Source: Thiobacillus sp.
GTDB taxonomy: Bacteria > Pseudomonadota > Gammaproteobacteria > Burkholderiales > Thiobacillaceae
Direction of reading: 5' to 3'
Assembly: GCA_021166845.1 (NCBI GenBank)
Contig: JAJPEP010000028.1
Coordinates: 1-46,339 of the forward strand
Length of the DNA: 46,339 nt
Part shown: piece by piece, positions 15,937 through 23,896 of the stretch
How the letters are laid out: every line of letters starts with the position of its first letter
Position numbering within the stretch: the stretch's first letter is position 1
The notes under the pieces: generated by a model
Database searches by the model: none
The model's input: the letters and a program-made list of their open reading frames with translations, nothing else
What the model was told of the DNA's origin: nothing
Made by a program: the position numbers and the translations under genes

Positions 15937-16932
15937 ATGGACCATGCCCTGATCGCATATCTTGTCCTCGGCTTCAGCGTGGCGATGTACGTCGTCCTGG
16001 ACGGCTTCGACCTTGGGATCGGCATCCTGCTGCCCTTCGCCCGCGATTCGCACGAACGCGAGCTGATGATCGCCAGCGTGGCGCCGGTGTGGGACGGCAA
16101 CGAAACCTGGCTGGTGCTGGGCGGGGTGGTCCTGTTCGCCGCCTTTCCCGTGGCCTACGGGATACTGCTTGCGGCCTGGTACGTCCCGTTGAGCCTGATG
16201 CTCGTCGCGCTGGTGCTGCGCGGCGTCGCCTTCGAGTACCGACCGGAGGCGCGCTGGAAGGGCCTGTGGACGGCCAGCCTGTGCGCCGGCTCGCTGCTGG
16301 CCGCGCTCTGCCAGGGGGCGATGGTGGGCAGCTTCGTCCACGGCCTGCAGGTGAGCGGACAGCGCCACGCCGGCGGACCCTGGGAGTGGCTCACCCCCTT
16401 TAGCGTGATGACCGGCAGCGCGGTGGTCGCGGGCTACGCGCTGCTGGGCGCCGCCTGGCTCATCCTTAAGACCGAGGGCGCGCTGCAGGCCCGCTGCTAC
16501 CGTCTCGCCCGGCCGCTCACCGTCGTCCTGCTGCTGTTCTTCGCCGTGGTCAGCGTCTGGACCCCGCTCGGCCAACCCGCCATCGCCGAGCGCTGGTTCA
16601 GCTTTCCGGCGCTCGCCTGGCTCGCGCCCCTGCCGCTGGCCAGCGTGGTCGCCGGCGTTGCGCTGTGGCGCAGCCTGGGCCGGCGGCGGCGGGAACTCGT
16701 GCCGTTCCTGCTGTGCGTGGCCCTGTTCCTGTTCGCCCTCGCGGGACTCGCCTACAGCATGTGGCCCTATATCGTGCCGCGGGCGTTCACGCTATGGGAC
16801 GCGGCCTCGCCGCCCGCCACCCTGGGCTTCATCCTGGCGGGGGTGCTGATTCTGATGCCCTTCGTGCTGGCCTACACGCTGCACACGTACCGACTGTTTC
16901 GGGGCAAGGCCGCCCCCGCGGCGTACGGCTGA
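15937..16932 (+). CDS. cydB: Cytochrome bd ubiquinol oxidase subunit II
   Basis: A 331-residue membrane subunit that pairs with CydA to form the bd oxidase. The N-terminal MYVVLDGFDLGIGILLPFA and WDGNETWLVLGGVVLFAAFP are diagnostic of CydB/CioB, and the length fits the CioB type. About eight to nine helices are apparent. It begins 13 bp after the DUF427 stop. The alternative symbol is cioB. Confidence 0.95.
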   Translation: MDHALIAYLVLGFSVAMYVVLDGFDLGIGILLPFARDSHERELMIASVAPVWDGNETWLVLGGVVLFAAFPVAYGILLAAWYVPLSLMLVALVLRGVAFEYRPEARWKGLWTASLCAGSLLAALCQGAMVGSFVHGLQVSGQRHAGGPWEWLTPFSVMTGSAVVAGYALLGAAWLILKTEGALQARCYRLARPLTVVLLLFFAVVSVWTPLGQPAIAERWFSFPALAWLAPLPLASVVAGVALWRSLGRRRRELVPFLLCVALFLFALAGLAYSMWPYIVPRAFTLWDAASPPATLGFILAGVLILMPFVLAYTLHTYRLFRGKAAPAAYG

Positions 16933-16964
16933 GCGCGGCGCACGTCTTACGGGGCCAGCCGTTT

Positions 16965-16984
16965 TCCGTTCTATAGTGAACGGA
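16965..16984. promoter_or_regulatory. Palindrome centred on a TATAGT box upstream of tal-tkt
   Basis: TCCGTTC (16965-16971), TATAGT (16972-16977) and GAACGGA (16978-16984) form a perfect 7-bp-arm inverted repeat whose centre is a good -10 hexamer. The -35 region is weak. The tal-tkt start lies 128 bp downstream. An operator covering the -10 box would make this promoter easily repressed, but the symmetry could be chance. Confidence 0.45.
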
Positions 16985-17111
16985 CATTTTGGCGTGCAGG
17001 CGCGTGCGATGTCGCATGCACGTTTTTCCGCAGGGCGGCGCTGAACCCGGCTGGCAGCGACAACGCCGGTCGTTCGGACGCGACCCGTCGAGAATCGTTA
17101 AGGAGACGCCA

Positions 17112-20078
17112 ATGAAGGCAGATTCATTGCTCCAACTGGTGGCACACGGGCAAAGCTACTGGCTGGACAACCTCACCCGTCACAAGATCGCCAACGGCGA
17201 GATCGAGCGCCGGGCGCGCGAGGAAGGCCTGCGCGGCATCACCTCGAACCCGGCGATTTTCTACAAGGCGATCAGCGGCAGCCGCGACTACGACGACGAA
17301 ATCCGCGACGCCTTCGCCGCCGGCCGCACCGCGGCGGAGGTCCACGAGGCCGTGATGGTGAACGACGTGCGCGACGCCTGCGACGTGCTGCGTCCGGTCT
17401 ACGACGAGAGCGGCGGCGTCGACGGCTACGTCAGCCTGGAGGTGTCGCCCCATCTGGCGCACGACACCCAGGCCAGCATCGAGGAGGCGCGGCGGCTGCA
17501 CGCGGCGGTGGAGCGGCCCAACCTGTTCATCAAGATTCCCGGCACGCTGGCCGGGTTGCCGGCGGTCGAGCAGTGCCTGTTCGAGGGGATCAACATCAAC
17601 ATCACGCTGCTGTTTTCGGTGCCGCGCTACGAAGCCGTCGCCGAGGCTTGGCTGCGCGCGCTGGAGCGCCGTCTCGAAGCCGGCAAGCCGGTGGCCGGCG
17701 TGGCGTCGGTGGCGAGCTTTTTCCTCAGCCGCATCGACATCCTCGCGGACGGCCTGCTGGCCCACCGTTTCGGCACCGCGCACGAGGCACAGGCGCGGCA
17801 GCTGCTGGGCAAGGTCGCCATCGCCAATGCCAAGCTCGCCTACCAGCGCTTCAAGCGCATGGTGGCGGGCGAACGCTGGCAGAAGCTGGAGGCCGCGGGC
17901 GCCCAGGCGCAGCGCCTGCTGTGGGCCAGCACCAGCACCAAGAACCCCGACTACCGCGACGTCATGTACGTCGAGCCGCTGATCGGGCCGCACACCGTCA
18001 ACACCCTGCCGGACGACACCATCGCCGCCTTCGCCGATCACGGCCTGGTGGCGGCGACCCTGGAAGACGGCGTCGACGCGGCGCGGCAGACGATGGAGGC
18101 GCTCGCTGCGCTCGGCATCGACTTCGCCCAGCTGGCGACGCAGCTGGAGAACGAAGGGGTGCAGAAATTCATCGAGCCCTACGATGCGCTCACCAAACTG
18201 ATACAGGAGAAGGGCCGCCGGCTGCAGCGGCGCGAGGGGGCGGAGACGCTGCCCGAGGCGGCGCGCCTGCTGCGGCGGCAAGTCCTGCGCATGACCACCG
18301 CGGCGGGCTCCGGCCACCCCACCTCCTGCCTGTCGTGCGCCGAGATCGTGGCGGCCCTGTTCTTTCACGAAATGCGCTGGGACCCGGCGGATCCGCAGGC
18401 GCGCAACGTCGACCGCTTCGTGCTCTCGAAAGGCCACGCCGCGCCCATCCTGTGGGCGGCGCTGGCCGCCGCCGGCGCCATCGAGGAGGACCCGATGAGC
18501 CTGCGCCGCATCGACAGCACGCTGGAGGGCCACCCGACGCCGAACAACCCCTGGATCAAGGTGGCGACCGGCTCGCTGGGGCAGGGCCTGGCGGCGGCCA
18601 ACGGCATGGCGCTCGCCAACCGTCTCGACGGCATCGACGCGCGGGTGTTCTGCCTGCTCGGCGACGGCGAGTGTTCCGAGGGATCGGTGTGGGAGGCGGC
18701 GCAGTTCGCCTCGCTCAACCAGTTGGCGAATCTGGTCGCGATCGTCGACGTCAACGGCCTCGGCCAGTCGGGCCCCGCGCCCTACGGCCACGACACCGCG
18801 GTGCTGGCGCGCCGCTTCGAATCCTTCGGCTGGCGCGCCATCGAGATCGACGGCCACGATCTGGACGCGGTGCTGGACGCGCTGGAGCGCGCCCGCGAGG
18901 GCGGGCCGACGGCGATCCTCGCACGCACCGTGAAAGGCCGCGGCGTGTCCTTCCTCGAAGGCGCCGGCGGCTGGCATGGCAAGCCGGTCGAGCGCGAGCG
19001 GCTGCAGCAGGCGCTGGACGAGGTCGGCGAGGTGCGGGCGCAGCCCCGCGTCGAACCGCGGCGAACCGGCGCGTTCGAGGCGGCGATCGCGGGCACGCCG
19101 GGCAGCATCGACGTCAACTACGCGTCCGGCGCAGAAGTGGCCACCCGCGAAGCCTACGGCCACGCGCTTGCAAAGCTGGGCGCGCTGAACCCGGACATCG
19201 TGGCGCTGGACGGCGACGTGAAAAACTCCACCCGCTCGGAGTTCTTCGCCGAAGCCTTTCCCGAGCGTTTCTTCGAGTGCTGGATTGCCGAGCAGAACAT
19301 GGTGGGCGCGGCGCTCGGCCTCGCCGCCTGCGGAAAAATCCCGTTTGCCTCGACCTTCGCCTGCTTCCTCTCGCGCGCCTATGACTTCATCCGCATGGCC
19401 GGCCACAGCCGGCCGCGGCACCTGGTTTTCTGCGGCAGCCACGCCGGGGTGTCGATCGGCGAGGACGGTCCCTCGCAGATGGGGCTGGAGGACCTGGCCA
19501 TGTTCCGCGCGCTGGGGCACAGCACCGTGCTGTATCCCTGCGACGCGGTGAGCGCCGAGCGCCTGACCGAGCAGGCGATGCGCAGCGAGGGCATCGTCTA
19601 TCTGCGCACCAGCCGCGGCAAGACGCCGGTGATCTACGGCAACGACGAAACCTTCCCGGTGGGCGGCAGCAAGGTGCTGCGGGCCTCCGGCGACGACCAG
19701 TGCACGGTGGTGGCGGCCGGCGTGACGGTGCACGAGGCGCTCGCCGCCCACGACACCCTGAAACAGCAGGGCATCCATGTGCGCGTGATCGACGCCTACT
19801 CGGTCAGGCCGCTGGATGTGGCCACCCTGGTCCAGGCGGCCGGGGAGACCCGCGGCCTGGTGGTGGTGGAAGACCACTGGGCGGACGGCGGCCTCGGCGA
19901 CGCCGTGGCGCGCGCCCGCGACTGGCTGGTTCCGCTGCGCTTTCTGGCGGTCGGCAGCGAGCCCCGCTCCGGGACGCCGCACGCGCTGCTCGAGCGCCAC
20001 GGGATTTCCCGCCATGCCATCGTGCGGCAGGTGCTCGCACTGGTGAATCATCCCGACGCCGGACGCTTGAGGGCCTAG
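17112..20078 (+). CDS. Bifunctional transaldolase-transketolase fusion
   Basis: A 988-residue cytoplasmic fusion of two non-oxidative pentose phosphate enzymes. Residues about 1-375 are transaldolase (TSNPAIFYKAI, the Schiff-base Lys141 in LFIKIPGTLAG, WASTSTKNPDYRDVMYVE). Residues about 385-988 are a short-type, animal-like transketolase: GSGHPTSC with His402, SKGHAAP with His442, the thiamine diphosphate motif GDGECSEGSVWEAA through VDVN (517-548), and the catalytic Glu in WIAEQNMVGAA. Both active sites look complete. The ATG at 17112 follows AAGGAGA; the open frame upstream lacks homology. The fusion could channel sugar phosphates between the C3- and C2-transfer steps. The PLD-VTT gene starts 4 bp downstream. 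Confidence 0.93.
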   Translation: MKADSLLQLVAHGQSYWLDNLTRHKIANGEIERRAREEGLRGITSNPAIFYKAISGSRDYDDEIRDAFAAGRTAAEVHEAVMVNDVRDACDVLRPVYDESGGVDGYVSLEVSPHLAHDTQASIEEARRLHAAVERPNLFIKIPGTLAGLPAVEQCLFEGININITLLFSVPRYEAVAEAWLRALERRLEAGKPVAGVASVASFFLSRIDILADGLLAHRFGTAHEAQARQLLGKVAIANAKLAYQRFKRMVAGERWQKLEAAGAQAQRLLWASTSTKNPDYRDVMYVEPLIGPHTVNTLPDDTIAAFADHGLVAATLEDGVDAARQTMEALAALGIDFAQLATQLENEGVQKFIEPYDALTKLIQEKGRRLQRREGAETLPEAARLLRRQVLRMTTAAGSGHPTSCLSCAEIVAALFFHEMRWDPADPQARNVDRFVLSKGHAAPILWAALAAAGAIEEDPMSLRRIDSTLEGHPTPNNPWIKVATGSLGQGLAAANGMALANRLDGIDARVFCLLGDGECSEGSVWEAAQFASLNQLANLVAIVDVNGLGQSGPAPYGHDTAVLARRFESFGWRAIEIDGHDLDAVLDALERAREGGPTAILARTVKGRGVSFLEGAGGWHGKPVERERLQQALDEVGEVRAQPRVEPRRTGAFEAAIAGTPGSIDVNYASGAEVATREAYGHALAKLGALNPDIVALDGDVKNSTRSEFFAEAFPERFFECWIAEQNMVGAALGLAACGKIPFASTFACFLSRAYDFIRMAGHSRPRHLVFCGSHAGVSIGEDGPSQMGLEDLAMFRALGHSTVLYPCDAVSAERLTEQAMRSEGIVYLRTSRGKTPVIYGNDETFPVGGSKVLRASGDDQCTVVAAGVTVHEALAAHDTLKQQGIHVRVIDAYSVRPLDVATLVQAAGETRGLVVVEDHWADGGLGDAVARARDWLVPLRFLAVGSEPRSGTPHALLERHGISRHAIVRQVLALVNHPDAGRLRA

Positions 20079-20082
20079 TATT

Positions 20083-22206
20083 GTGCTGGTCGAGGGGAAA
20101 AACTGCTGGCGCCGGGTCCGTGCGAACCGCGCAGCTTTCCTGATCGACGGCGAGGCCTACTTCGACGCCTTCGTGCGCGCGGCGCTGCGCGCGCAAAGGT
20201 CGATCCTGATCGTGGGCTGGGATTTCAACAGCCGGACCGTGATGGGACACGGCGAATGGCCGCGGGGCGTACCGGTCGTTCTGGGGGATTTCCTGAATTT
20301 TCTGGTCAAGCGCACGCGCCGCCTGAAAATCCATATCCTCGACTGGGACTTCCCGATGATTTACGGCGTGAGCCGGGAGGTCCCGCCGATTTTCGGGCTG
20401 GGCTGGAAACCGCGGCATCGTATCCAGCTTCGCTTCGACTCCGATTTTCCGACCGGCGGATCGCATCACCAGAAGATCATCGTGATCGACGACGCCATTG
20501 CGTTTGTCGGCGGCATGGACCTCGCGCCGGATCGCTGGGACACGCCGGCGCACACGGCCGATGATCCGCGCCGCGTGATCGGCGACGTGCCTTATCCGCC
20601 GGTGCATGACGTGATGGTCGCGGTGGACGGCGACGCCGCCCGCGCACTCGGAAACCTGGCGCGCGAACGCTGGCGGCGCGGCATCGGCGAAACCCTGGCG
20701 GCGGCAGGAAATGGCAGCGACCCCTGGCCGCAGGCGCTGGTGCCGGATCTGGGCAGCGTCATGGTCGCCATTTCGCGCACCGAACCTCCCTACAACGGCA
20801 GGGCCGGGGTGCGCGAGGTGGAGACGCTCTACCTGGACATGCTCGCGGCAGCCAGGCGCCTGGTCTATCTCGAGAACCAGTATTTCACGTCGGCCCGGAT
20901 CGGCGCGGCGATCGAGGCGCGGCTGGGGTGCGAAGACTGCCCGGAGATCGTGATGGTCCTGCGGCGGTCGTCGGATGGCTGGCTCGAGGGGCCGACCATG
21001 GGGATGCTGCGAACGCAGCTGCTGGAACGGCTGCGCCGGGCGGACAGGTTCGGCCGCCTGCATGTCTATTACCCGGTAGTGCCGGGCCTGGGCGATCACG
21101 CCATCAACGTGCACGCCAAGCTGTGCGTCGTGGACGACGAGTTGGCCCGCGTCGGTTCGTCCAACCTCAACAACCGTTCGATGGGCTTCGACACCGAGTG
21201 CGACCTCACGCTGGAGGCCGGCGGCTCGGACGCCGTTCGCTGCGCGATTGCGGGTTTCCGCAACCGCCTGCTGGCGGAACACCTCGACGTCAGCCCGGCG
21301 CAGGTGGCCGCCGCCGTCGAGCGGGAAGGCTCGGCGGCGGCGGCGATCGCCGCGCTCGCTCATGGCGAGCGCCGGCTGCTGCCGTTCGCGAAGGCCGACG
21401 AGTGGCCCGTCTCGCTGGCGCCCATCGCCGAACTGGCGGACCTCGAAAGCCCGGTCGCAGCCGAGCAGCTCATCACCCGGCTTGCGCCGGACGTCACCGC
21501 GATGAAGTCCGGCCATCCGCTGGCCTGGCCGCTGCTGGGCCTGCTCGTTCTCGCCGGCCTGTTCGCCGCCTGGCGCTGGACGCCGCTTTCCGGATACGTT
21601 TCCCCGCAAGCCGTCGTCGCCTGGGCGGGCCTGCTGGCCGGCCAGCCTGGCGCCCCGCTCATCGTGATCGCGGCCTATACGCTGGCGACGCTGACGATGT
21701 TTCCGCGCCCGCTGATTACGCTCGCCGCAGTGGTGGCGTTCGGGCCGCTGGCGGGGTTCGTGTACGCCATGGTGGGGATACTGGCGGCGGCGCTGCTGAC
21801 CTATGCCGTCGGCCGCTTCCTCAGCCGCAACGCGATCCGGCGCCTCGCCGGCACCCGGTTGAACCGGGTTGCCCGCGAACTGCGGCGCCGCGGCCTGCTC
21901 TCCGTCGTCGCCGTTCGTCTGGTGCCGGTGGCGCCATTCATCGTGGTCAACCTGGTGGCCGGTGCATTCCACATCCGGGTCAGCCATTATTCCCTCGGCA
22001 CCGCGATCGGCCTGCTGCCCGGCACGCTGACGGCCACCCTGTTCGGCGGCCAGCTGCACAGCTTCCTGCGTGACCCCGGCAACATCAATTACGGCCTGAT
22101 CGCGTTCCTCGTGGCCGCGGTGGTGCTGGCGTTTTTTGCCCTGCGCCGTTGGCTGCGCCGCCGCCTCGACTCGGCAGACGGGGAGGCGCCGACCCATGCG
22201 GCTTAG
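20083..22206 (+). CDS. Phospholipase D-like protein fused to a VTT/DedA membrane domain
   Basis: A 707-residue protein with two HKD catalytic motifs, H129-K131-D136 (HHQKIIVIDD) and H344-K346-D351 (HAKLCVVDD followed by GSSNLNNRS). Together they form one PLD active site, probably acting on phospholipids. From residue about 490 the chain is membrane-embedded, with a VTT (DedA/SNARE-associated-type) domain near 540-690 (TLTMFPRPLITLAAVVAFGP, then VRLVPVAPFIVVNLVAG). The start is GTG at 20083, 4 bp after the tal-tkt stop, with GAGGG upstream. PLD-VTT proteins are a recurring bacterial architecture. A role in lipid remodelling or cardiolipin synthesis is plausible. Confidence 0.9.
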   Translation: MLVEGKNCWRRVRANRAAFLIDGEAYFDAFVRAALRAQRSILIVGWDFNSRTVMGHGEWPRGVPVVLGDFLNFLVKRTRRLKIHILDWDFPMIYGVSREVPPIFGLGWKPRHRIQLRFDSDFPTGGSHHQKIIVIDDAIAFVGGMDLAPDRWDTPAHTADDPRRVIGDVPYPPVHDVMVAVDGDAARALGNLARERWRRGIGETLAAAGNGSDPWPQALVPDLGSVMVAISRTEPPYNGRAGVREVETLYLDMLAAARRLVYLENQYFTSARIGAAIEARLGCEDCPEIVMVLRRSSDGWLEGPTMGMLRTQLLERLRRADRFGRLHVYYPVVPGLGDHAINVHAKLCVVDDELARVGSSNLNNRSMGFDTECDLTLEAGGSDAVRCAIAGFRNRLLAEHLDVSPAQVAAAVEREGSAAAAIAALAHGERRLLPFAKADEWPVSLAPIAELADLESPVAAEQLITRLAPDVTAMKSGHPLAWPLLGLLVLAGLFAAWRWTPLSGYVSPQAVVAWAGLLAGQPGAPLIVIAAYTLATLTMFPRPLITLAAVVAFGPLAGFVYAMVGILAAALLTYAVGRFLSRNAIRRLAGTRLNRVARELRRRGLLSVVAVRLVPVAPFIVVNLVAGAFHIRVSHYSLGTAIGLLPGTLTATLFGGQLHSFLRDPGNINYGLIAFLVAAVVLAFFALRRWLRRRLDSADGEAPTHAA

Positions 22207-22245
22207 CGGAAATGCGCGCAGCGTGCGCATCATTCGGCGCAACCC

Positions 22246-22944
22246 ATGAAGCTCTACGTCGGCACCAGCGGCTTCGCCTACAAGGAATGGAAGGGCAGCT
22301 TCTATCCGCACGACCTGCCCGCGAAGGAGATGCTTCGCTATTATGGCGAGCATTTCCGCACGGTCGAAATCAACAGTACCTTCTACCGCATGCCCACCGC
22401 CGCGCTGCTGGCAACCTGGGCGGGCGAGGTGCCCGCCGGTTTCAGGTTCGTGCTGAAGGCGTCGCAGCGGATCACCCACCAGCACCGGCTCGCGGATGCG
22501 GACGAGGAGGTTGCATATCTGCTCGACGTCGCGGCCACCTTGCAGTCGCGCCTGGGCGCGCTGCTGTTCCAGTTGCCGCCCAACCTGAAGAAGGACGCGC
22601 CGCGGCTGGATGCGTTTCTGGCGCTGCTGCCGCCGCCGCACCGCGCGGCGTTCGAGTTCCGTCATCCATCGTGGTTCGACGACGAGGTGTTCGCGCTGCT
22701 GCACGATCATCAGGCAGCGCTGTGCATCGCCGAGGCCGAGGGCGACCTGGCGGCGCCGGTCGTGGCGACCGCGGATTGGGGCTACCTGCGCCTGCGGCGG
22801 CCCGATTATGGCGAGGCGGAGTTGAAGGCTTGGGCGCAGTGGGTGCGGAAACAGAACTGGCAGGAAGCCTTCGTGTTCTTCAAGCACGAGGAAGCCGGCA
22901 GGGGCCCGCAGCTGGCGCAGCGGTTTCTTGAGCTGGCCACGTAG
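22246..22944 (+). CDS. DUF72 family protein (YecE-like)
   Basis: A 232-residue protein of the DUF72 TIM-barrel-like family: LYVGTSGFAYKEWKGSFYP, YYGEHFRTVEINSTFYRMP, FVLKASQRITH, LLFQLPPNLKKD and FVFFKHEEAG are all typical. Biochemical function is not established. It lies 39 bp after the PLD-VTT gene and ends the co-directional run. The next gene converges on it across a REP-like element. Confidence 0.92.
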   Translation: MKLYVGTSGFAYKEWKGSFYPHDLPAKEMLRYYGEHFRTVEINSTFYRMPTAALLATWAGEVPAGFRFVLKASQRITHQHRLADADEEVAYLLDVAATLQSRLGALLFQLPPNLKKDAPRLDAFLALLPPPHRAAFEFRHPSWFDDEVFALLHDHQAALCIAEAEGDLAAPVVATADWGYLRLRRPDYGEAELKAWAQWVRKQNWQEAFVFFKHEEAGRGPQLAQRFLELAT

Positions 22945-22988
22945 GCGCGCATTCCAAGACGCGAAAATCCGCGGGATCATCCGCTGCC

Positions 22989-23014
22989 GAAAATCGCGGC
23001 GCGGACGCCGCCCC
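22989..23014. repeat. REP-like palindromic element, copy 2
   Basis: GCGGCG (22996-23001), loop CGGA and CGCCGC (23006-23011), with the same GAAAAT left flank as the copy at 2773-2799. The stems are identical and the loops differ by one base. It lies between convergent genes. The flanking TGTGGGAGCG resembles the outer part of longer REP units. Confidence 0.65.
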
Positions 23015-23059
23015 TTGTGGGAGCGCCTTCCGGGGGAACGCCTTCCAGGTGGGTCACCA

Positions 23060-23878
23060 TCAACTCGGGTCTTCGCCTGACAGCTTGCGATACCGCGCCA
23101 GGTGGCGGATGGCTTCCTGGGGCCGGCCTTGCGCCTGGTAGAGGCGGGCGAGGTTGTAGTGGCAGTCGGCCAGGCCGGCGTCGTCGGCGAGCGCGTGCTC
23201 GTAGGCGTGCACCGCCTCGTCGATGCGGCCGGCGTCTTCCAGCAGGACGCCCAGGTTGTAGTGCAGCAGGGCATCGCTGCCGCACGCGGCGAGACACGCG
23301 CGATAGACGCGTTCGGCCTGGTCGAGGCGGCCGTCTTCGTGGAGCAACCGGCCGAGGTTGGTCGCGGCGCCGGCGTGCGCCGGGTTGGCGGCGAGCGCCT
23401 GTTCATACGCTTCTTGCGCCGCTTCGGTATCCAGCGCTTCGAGGACCGCCCCGCGGCTGAACCAGTCCTCGGCCAGAGCTTTCGCCGCTTCGCGGCGGTC
23501 GGTCAGGTTGAGGACGCCGTCGGCCAGGCCGACCTCGAGCGCGAGCAGATACTGTCCGGAGTCGGCCTGCCACCGCGCGTCGCCTTCCTGCACCGCGACG
23601 CGGTCGCCGACCGCGACGATGCGCAACCCGGACAGCGGCACGCTGTCCGGCAGCTGGGCGCGCAGCTGCTTGAGCGAACGGATGATGCGGCGCGGCGGCA
23701 GCTGCGCCTGGGTCAGCGCCCAGGCGGTGCGCAGCACGATCAGGTCCTGGAAGGAGAACAGGAAGGCGCCGCGCGGGCCGCGCGTCGGGGTGACGAAGCC
23801 GGCCTGGATGAGGCCGCGGAGGGTGCTGCGCGGGAGATGCAGCAGCTTCTCGACCGTGCGCACGCCATACTGGTGCAT
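23060..23878 (-). CDS. MerR-type HTH and TPR repeat protein
   Basis: A 272-residue protein. Residues about 5-70 form a MerR-like winged helix (YGVRTVEKLLHLPRSTLRGL through FQDLIVLRTAWALTQAQLPPRR). A linker region follows, and residues about 150-265 hold at least three tetratricopeptide repeats (AGAATNLGRLLHEDGRLDQA, LLHYNLGVLLEDAGRIDEA, ADCHYNLARLYQAQGRPQEA). MerR-TPR proteins are known but their ligands are not. The gene begins 18 bp after the ku stop and runs in the same direction, so it is probably co-transcribed with ku and may regulate or support end joining. I used the ATG at 23878; a TTG at 23884 is possible. Confidence 0.85.
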   Translation of the reverse strand: MHQYGVRTVEKLLHLPRSTLRGLIQAGFVTPTRGPRGAFLFSFQDLIVLRTAWALTQAQLPPRRIIRSLKQLRAQLPDSVPLSGLRIVAVGDRVAVQEGDARWQADSGQYLLALEVGLADGVLNLTDRREAAKALAEDWFSRGAVLEALDTEAAQEAYEQALAANPAHAGAATNLGRLLHEDGRLDQAERVYRACLAACGSDALLHYNLGVLLEDAGRIDEAVHAYEHALADDAGLADCHYNLARLYQAQGRPQEAIRHLARYRKLSGEDPS

Positions 23879-23896
23879 CGGCAACCCGTGGCGACC

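Noticed and set aside
16933..17111. Possible cydX-like small gene after cydB
   Set aside because: No short frame with the expected Trp/Tyr-rich single helix was found. The open frame here only extends tal-tkt upstream.
17124..20051. A 975-codon open frame antisense to tal-tkt
   Set aside because: High GC at third codon positions keeps the antisense frame free of stops. The sequence shows no family motif, while the plus strand encodes two full enzymes.
19804..23406. A 1200-codon minus-strand open frame
   Set aside because: It covers the PLD-VTT, DUF72 and part of the TPR genes in the wrong frame. It is Arg/Pro/His-rich without domains, which is typical of shadow frames.
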